Source: Paenibacillus sp. UBA6285 (GTDB taxonomy: Bacteria; Bacillota; Bacilli; Paenibacillales; Paenibacillaceae). From it: 8,206 nt of DNA. Each line of letters begins with the position of its first letter. The stretch's first letter is position 1. Of this stretch, positions 4,413-8,206 are shown one piece after another. Position numbers and translations under genes: made by a program. The stretch is taken from positions 23,588-31,793 of the forward strand of contig DJUJ01000045.1 of the NCBI GenBank assembly GCA_002438345.1, read 5' to 3'. The notes beneath the pieces were generated by a model. That model saw only the letters and a program-made list of their open reading frames with translations. It was not told where the DNA came from and did not search any database.

Positions 4413-5819
4413 ATGCATATTATGCGAGTGCTACGGCAAAAATCGCGTCGTGCACGTTTTTTTATTGCCAGTAATGTTTCTTCTATCCAAGTGATTGTAA
4501 GTTACTATTTAATTATGACGGTAATCTCATTACTGCTTTTTTATTTGCCTTTTTTCCGACAACCCAATGTTCATGTTCCTTTTTTAGACATGGTATTTAT
4601 GGCAATTAGTACCGTGAGTGTGACCGGCTTAACGACCTTCAATATCAATCATGTATTCAATGATAATGGCGTTATCTTGTTGGAAGTTTTATTTCAAATC
4701 GGTGGTTTAGGCATTATGATGATTTCCACCTTCTTTTTTATTATTTCCCGCCGCAAGATTTCTTTAAAACAACGGCAACTGATTATGACAGATATGAATC
4801 AACCGCGTTTAAGTGGGATTGTACGCTTGATCCGGATTACTTTCACGATGATTTTAGTCTTTCAAGTGAGTTTTGGCCTATTATTTGCTGGCTACTTTTT
4901 ATGGCAAGGTTATTATCACAAACTTAGTGATGCGCTGTTTTACGGTTTTTATCAAGCAATTTCTGCTGTCACCAATTCTGGCTTTGATGTAACGGGAGAC
5001 TCCATTATGCCTTTTGCCCATGACTATCCATTCTTATTGGTCATTATGTTTTTGATTTTTATTGGTGGGATTGGTTTTCCCGTTTTAATGGATTTTTACG
5101 AATGGGTTTTATACCGGCGCAAGAAAATTCAAAGACGGCTTCCTTTTCGTTTTTCACTATTTACTAAGATTGCTGTCTTAGCCTTTGTCATTTTATTTAT
5201 TGGTGGCACACTTTTAATTTATTTATTGGAAAGAGATCACCTCTTTGCCGCCATTGATCCTTTTGGTCGCTGGGTGAACAGCATGTTTTATTCCATGACG
5301 ACCCGTAACGCTGGTTTGCAAATTCATGACCTGGGAGAATTTCAAGTTACCACCTTGATTATTTTTTCCTTATTAATGTTTATCGGTTGCAGCCCTAGTT
5401 CTGTCGGCGGTGGTGTACGAACGACAACCATTGCAATCATCGGCCTGTACATGACCTCATTTCTAAAAAGTGAAGATAATATTAACATTTTTGGCCGTCG
5501 TATTAGTGATGCGGATGTGAGAAAGTCAGTTGTGGTTTTTATGTTGTCACTGGCCATGTGCTTTTTTAGTGTTTTATTACTAGGTGCCACTGAAGAACAA
5601 TCTTTAATTGCCATTATTGTCGAAGTCACTTCCGCTTTTGGAACTACCGGGCTATCTCTTGGTATTACCGCTGATTTATCCGTTGTCGGAAAAATCGTTA
5701 TCGCTTTATTAATGTTTATCGGACGTATCGGCATGTTATATACGCTGTTATTGTTCATTCCAAAAGAAACCCGCGATCAGGGGTATGAATACCCGACAGA
5801 ACAAATTATTATTGGCTAA
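4413..5819 (+). CDS. ktrB: KtrB/TrkH-family potassium uptake channel subunit
   Basis: The membrane-spanning pore protein of a Ktr/Trk potassium uptake system, which works with a cytoplasmic nucleotide-binding RCK subunit (KtrA/TrkA) that is not encoded in this window. The family's four M1-P-M2 repeats are present, each with a filter glycine: SVTGL (Gly72), TNSGF (Gly190), RNAGL (Gly301) and GTTGL (Gly413). The third-repeat gate region CSPSSVGGGVRTTT (326-339) and the terminal FIGRIGMLYTLLLF also fit. The length of 468 residues is in the KtrB-TrkH range, and the YPTEQIIIG end resembles KtrB tails. I start at ATG 4413 because GGAG (4403-4406) is six bases upstream; ATG 4386, nine codons earlier, would be nearly leaderless. 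It is apparently transcribed alone and ends at the hairpin at 5829. The exact subfamily symbol is less certain than the family. Confidence 0.92.
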   Translation: MHIMRVLRQKSRRARFFIASNVSSIQVIVSYYLIMTVISLLLFYLPFFRQPNVHVPFLDMVFMAISTVSVTGLTTFNINHVFNDNGVILLEVLFQIGGLGIMMISTFFFIISRRKISLKQRQLIMTDMNQPRLSGIVRLIRITFTMILVFQVSFGLLFAGYFLWQGYYHKLSDALFYGFYQAISAVTNSGFDVTGDSIMPFAHDYPFLLVIMFLIFIGGIGFPVLMDFYEWVLYRRKKIQRRLPFRFSLFTKIAVLAFVILFIGGTLLIYLLERDHLFAAIDPFGRWVNSMFYSMTTRNAGLQIHDLGEFQVTTLIIFSLLMFIGCSPSSVGGGVRTTTIAIIGLYMTSFLKSEDNINIFGRRISDADVRKSVVVFMLSLAMCFFSVLLLGATEEQSLIAIIVEVTSAFGTTGLSLGITADLSVVGKIVIALLMFIGRIGMLYTLLLFIPKETRDQGYEYPTEQIIIG

Positions 5820-5828
5820 TTTAAACGC

Positions 5829-5858
5829 AGCTGCAGGAAAATTCCTGCAGCTTTTTTT
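5829..5858 (+). terminator. Terminator of ktrB
   Basis: AGCTGCAGG (5829-5837) and CCTGCAGCT (5844-5852) form a perfect 9-bp stem around AAAATT, followed by a run of seven T. It starts nine bases after the ktrB stop codon. Confidence 0.95.
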
Positions 5859-5928
5859 ACACTTAAATTATCGGTTACAAGCAAAATTTAAGAAAAAGCA
5901 AAGGTGTTACCGTAATGTATTCAGACTA

Positions 5929-5937
5929 TGGTATGAT
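5929..5937 (+). promoter_or_regulatory. Candidate extended -10 box of murT-gatD
   Basis: TGGTATGAT is an extended -10 element (TGn plus TATGAT). The -35 region is poor. Transcription would begin near 5944, giving a leader of about 50 bases before the murT start. Confidence 0.5.
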
Positions 5938-5994
5938 AAGTTGAATTTATGAAACAATTTAACGTTAGTTTAACCAAAAGGAGTAACAGAATTT

Positions 5995-7347
5995 ATGAGC
6001 TTACGTAGTCACCTGGCGATTTTTGCCGGTAAAAGTGCCCAATGGATTTTAAAAACATTTTTTAAAGGCGGTTCTAGTTATCCCGGCCAACTTGCTTTAA
6101 AAATTGATCCCAATGTTTTGGATCACTATTCTGACCTTTATGAGGTAGTTGTCGTGACCGGTACCAACGGAAAAACGCTTACTACTGCTTTAACGGTCAA
6201 TATTTTGCAACAGCAATTCGATGAAGTGTTGACCAATCCGACTGGTGCCAATATGGTTCAAGGTATTGTTTCGACCTTTTTATCCGCAAAACCAAAGAAA
6301 AATCAAAAAAACTTTGCGGTCTTAGAAATTGACGAAGCCAGCCTAAGCAAAGTAACCGAATATATTAAGCCGGAATTATTTGTTTTTACCAATATTTTTC
6401 GTGATCAAATGGATCGTTACGGCGAAATTTATACAACTTATCGTTTAATTGTAGAAGGCGCTGCACAATCCCCCAATGCCCCAATTTTATGTAATGGCGA
6501 CTCACCTATTTTCAATTCCGTGGATACGGTGAATCCGCGAAAATATTATGGTTTTGATCACTTGCCTGACAAAGAACAAATGGCCCACTATAATACCGAT
6601 GGCGTTTTATGTCCGCAATGCCATCATATTTTGCACTACAAAATGATTACTTATGCCAATCTTGGGAAATATTATTGTCCTAACTGCGGATTTCATCGAC
6701 CTGAATTAGATTATAAACTAACCAAAATGGTAGCCATGGACAATACTTCCGCAGATTTTATTATAGACGGTCAAGAATATGGCATTGAAGTAGGCGGCAT
6801 GTACAATGTCTACAATGCGTTAGCAGCAACTGCTGTGGCGGAGTATTACGATGTACCTGCGGAAAAAATCAAAGCAGGTCTTGGCTATGATGAAAAAGTT
6901 TTTGGTCGACAAGAAATTATCGACATTGATGGCAAAAAATGCACCTTAGTCTTAGTCAAAAATCCAGTGGGGTTAAATCAAGTTATCGACATGATCGGCC
7001 TCTCCCCTTATCCTTTTTCACTAGTGGCGTTATTAAATGCCAACTACGCTGATGGAATTGATGTCAGCTGGATTTGGGATGGTAATCATGAAGCTTTTGC
7101 TCAAATGAACATTCCCGCAGTGATTGCTGGTGGTGAACGTCACAAAGATATGGCTTTACGCTTAAAAGTAGCGGGCATTACTGACGATAAATTAACCGAA
7201 ACAAAAGATTTAGACGAAGTTATTGAAGATATTAAGAAATTACCAACTGAAAATGTTTATATTTTAGCAACTTATACTGCCGTGTTACAATTACGAAAAA
7301 AATTGGCGGAAAAAGGTTACATTAAAGGAGGAATGGATCGTGGCTGA
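5995..7347 (+). CDS. murT: Lipid II isoglutaminyl synthase subunit MurT
   Basis: MurT with GatD converts the D-Glu of the lipid II stem peptide to D-isoglutamine at the inner face of the membrane, using ATP and ammonia from glutamine. The Mur-ligase-like core has the P-loop GTNGKT (56-61) and the LEIDEAS metal/ATP segment (110-116). A Cys4 zinc ribbon typical of MurT lies within the central domain: CPQC (206/209) and CPNC (228/231). The C-terminal DUF1727 domain includes the NPVGLNQV segment (323-330) and [15 protein letters not shown] (348-362), the Asp-rich region that completes the GatD catalytic site. The length of 450 residues is normal. It follows AAAAGGAG (5976-5983) with a rather long 11-base spacing and overlaps gatD by eight bases. 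The enzyme affects peptidoglycan cross-linking and beta-lactam and lysozyme resistance in Gram-positive cocci. Confidence 0.96.
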   Translation: MSLRSHLAIFAGKSAQWILKTFFKGGSSYPGQLALKIDPNVLDHYSDLYEVVVVTGTNGKTLTTALTVNILQQQFDEVLTNPTGANMVQGIVSTFLSAKPKKNQKNFAVLEIDEASLSKVTEYIKPELFVFTNIFRDQMDRYGEIYTTYRLIVEGAAQSPNAPILCNGDSPIFNSVDTVNPRKYYGFDHLPDKEQMAHYNTDGVLCPQCHHILHYKMITYANLGKYYCPNCGFHRPELDYKLTKMVAMDNTSADFIIDGQEYGIEVGGMYNVYNALAATAVAEYYDVPAEKIKAGLGYDEKVFGRQEIIDIDGKKCTLVLVKNPVGLNQVIDMIGLSPYPFSLVALLNANYADGIDVSWIWDGNHEAFAQMNIPAVIAGGERHKDMALRLKVAGITDDKLTETKDLDEVIEDIKKLPTENVYILATYTAVLQLRKKLAEKGYIKGGMDRG

Positions 7348-8032
7348 TTATGAACTAACATTAGCCCATCTATACGGCAACCTGTTAAACACTTATGGGG
7401 ATAACGGTAACTTATTGGTTTTACAATATTTGGCAAAAAAAATGGGGATTCAATTAGATACAGAAATTGTTAGTATCCATGAAAAATTTGACGCAACCAA
7501 GTATGACTTAGTATTTTTTGGCGGCGGTCAAGATTTTGAACAATTAATTGTTTCAGAAGATATTCAGCAGAAAAAAGCCGACTTAACCGATTATATTGAA
7601 AACGATGGAATCATGTTAGCTATTTGTGGTGGTTACCAATTATTAGGCCATTATTATATGGGAGCCAATGGCGAAAAAATCAATGGGATTGGCGCATTGG
7701 ACCATTATACTTTGAATCAAGATAACAACCGCTTTATTGGCGATATCGTCATTCACAATGAAGAATTTGACGAAACTTATTACGGCTTTGAAAATCACAA
7801 CGGTCGCACTTTCCTAGGCGAAGGGGAACGTCCCTTGGGTAAAATTGTCGAAGGTAAAGGCAACAACGGGGAAGATCAAACTGAAGGTGTCATTTACCGC
7901 AATGTTTATGGTTCTTATTTCCACGGGCCAATTCTAGCTCGCAATGAAAAATTAGCTTACCGCTTATTAAAAACTGCGCTGGAAAAAAAATATGGGGCAA
8001 TAGATGTACCAACTTTAGCTGAAATTGCTTAA
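7340..8032 (+). CDS. gatD: Lipid II isoglutaminyl synthase glutaminase subunit GatD
   Basis: A CobB/CobQ-like class I glutamine amidotransferase that hydrolyses glutamine and passes ammonia to MurT. The catalytic nucleophile lies in [11 protein letters not shown] (Cys96) and the catalytic His in GSYFHGPIL (His195). Conserved [10 protein letters not shown] (59-68) precedes the nucleophile elbow, and an Arg at 131 is close to the glutamine-binding Arg of staphylococcal GatD. No Glu of a classical triad is expected in this subfamily; an Asp from MurT is thought to serve. Translation starts at GTG 7340, with AAAGGAGG (7324-7331) eight bases upstream inside the murT end, so the two subunits are translationally coupled in equal amounts. 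The length of 230 residues is slightly below the staphylococcal protein. No terminator with a T-run follows; a long hairpin begins at 8042. Confidence 0.96.
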   Translation: MADYELTLAHLYGNLLNTYGDNGNLLVLQYLAKKMGIQLDTEIVSIHEKFDATKYDLVFFGGGQDFEQLIVSEDIQQKKADLTDYIENDGIMLAICGGYQLLGHYYMGANGEKINGIGALDHYTLNQDNNRFIGDIVIHNEEFDETYYGFENHNGRTFLGEGERPLGKIVEGKGNNGEDQTEGVIYRNVYGSYFHGPILARNEKLAYRLLKTALEKKYGAIDVPTLAEIA

Positions 8033-8041
8033 AACAGGAAA

Positions 8042-8152
8042 AGCGGAACAAACGTGCTCAACTCTCAAATAATAAGCTGGAATTTTAATAAATTGCTCTC
8101 CAAATTTCTTAAAATTTCAGCTTATTACCGTAGAGAATTCGTTTGTGACGCT
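8042..8152. repeat. Long imperfect hairpin after gatD, possible dispersed repeat or structured RNA
   Basis: The inner stem pairs AATAAGCTGGAATTTTAA (8071-8088) with TTAAAATTTCAGCTTATT (8109-8126): 18 bp with one G-U. The outer stem pairs ACAAACG (8048-8054) with CGTTTGT (8140-8146) and AGCG (8042-8045) with CGCT (8149-8152), separated by a symmetrical GA/GA internal loop. CTCT (8062-8065) can also pair with AGAG (8132-8135). No T-run follows on either strand, so a simple terminator is unlikely. The symmetric layout over 111 bases suggests a palindromic intergenic element or an mRNA 3' stabiliser. I see no second copy in this window. Confidence 0.6.
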
Positions 8153-8206
8153 GGATTAAGAAAAGCTAAAGGCAGCGGCTAGCTCTTTGGAAAAATCTCA
8201 GAAATT
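8153..8206. other. Right edge, no gene recognised
   Basis: The last 54 bases contain a short inverted repeat (AGCTA near 8164 and TAGCT near 8179) but no start codon with a ribosome binding site and no recognisable coding frame. The next gene must lie beyond the window. Confidence 0.5.

Noticed and set aside
5342..5758. 138-residue minus-strand open frame inside the potassium channel gene
   Set aside because: It is an antisense shadow of a conserved membrane protein and has no recognisable motif.
1..8206. tRNA, rRNA, CRISPR array or insertion sequence
   Set aside because: No cloverleaf with conserved T-loop, no regularly spaced repeats and no transposase-like frame were found on either strand.

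Overview
The window is AT-rich Firmicutes (Bacillota) DNA with compact operons, strong Shine-Dalgarno sites and hairpin terminators. It seems to hold two blocks of different character.

The left block (about 1-3417) looks like a spore-forming Bacillales genome, most like Paenibacillus. It carries the tail of a gene, a hypothetical 102-residue protein, a 57-residue Sda-like protein (inhibitor of sporulation kinases), a four-gene Agr-type peptide quorum-sensing operon on the minus strand, and a DinB-fold protein. The operon reads, in order of transcription, receptor-like membrane protein (2694-2029), AgrB-type peptide processing protease (2054-1521), a 39-residue AgrD-like propeptide (1524-1405) and a stand-alone LytTR DNA-binding protein (1383-1051). 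It ends at a perfect 13-bp hairpin terminator. The membrane protein has no histidine-kinase domain and the regulator has no receiver domain, so no phosphorelay is encoded here. The propeptide has no cysteine. This reduced peptide-signalling cassette is the most interesting content of the window.

The right block (about 3420-8206) looks like Lactobacillales, most like Enterococcaceae. It holds thymidine kinase (minus strand), a KtrB/TrkH-type potassium channel subunit, and the overlapping murT-gatD pair that amidates lipid II. The gene content, the leucine codon choice (strong preference for TTA) and the loss of the usual tdk-prfA linkage all contrast with the left block. The shared terminator at 3373-3416 sits exactly between the blocks. 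Either a real transfer or rearrangement, or an assembly join, could explain this; the sequence alone cannot decide.

Non-coding content includes five hairpin terminators, several candidate promoters, a 418-base gap upstream of ktrB that holds an orphan minus-strand terminator and a 16-bp palindrome, and a long 111-base imperfect hairpin directly after gatD that may be a dispersed repeat or a structured RNA. No tRNA, rRNA, CRISPR array, transposase or insertion sequence was seen.
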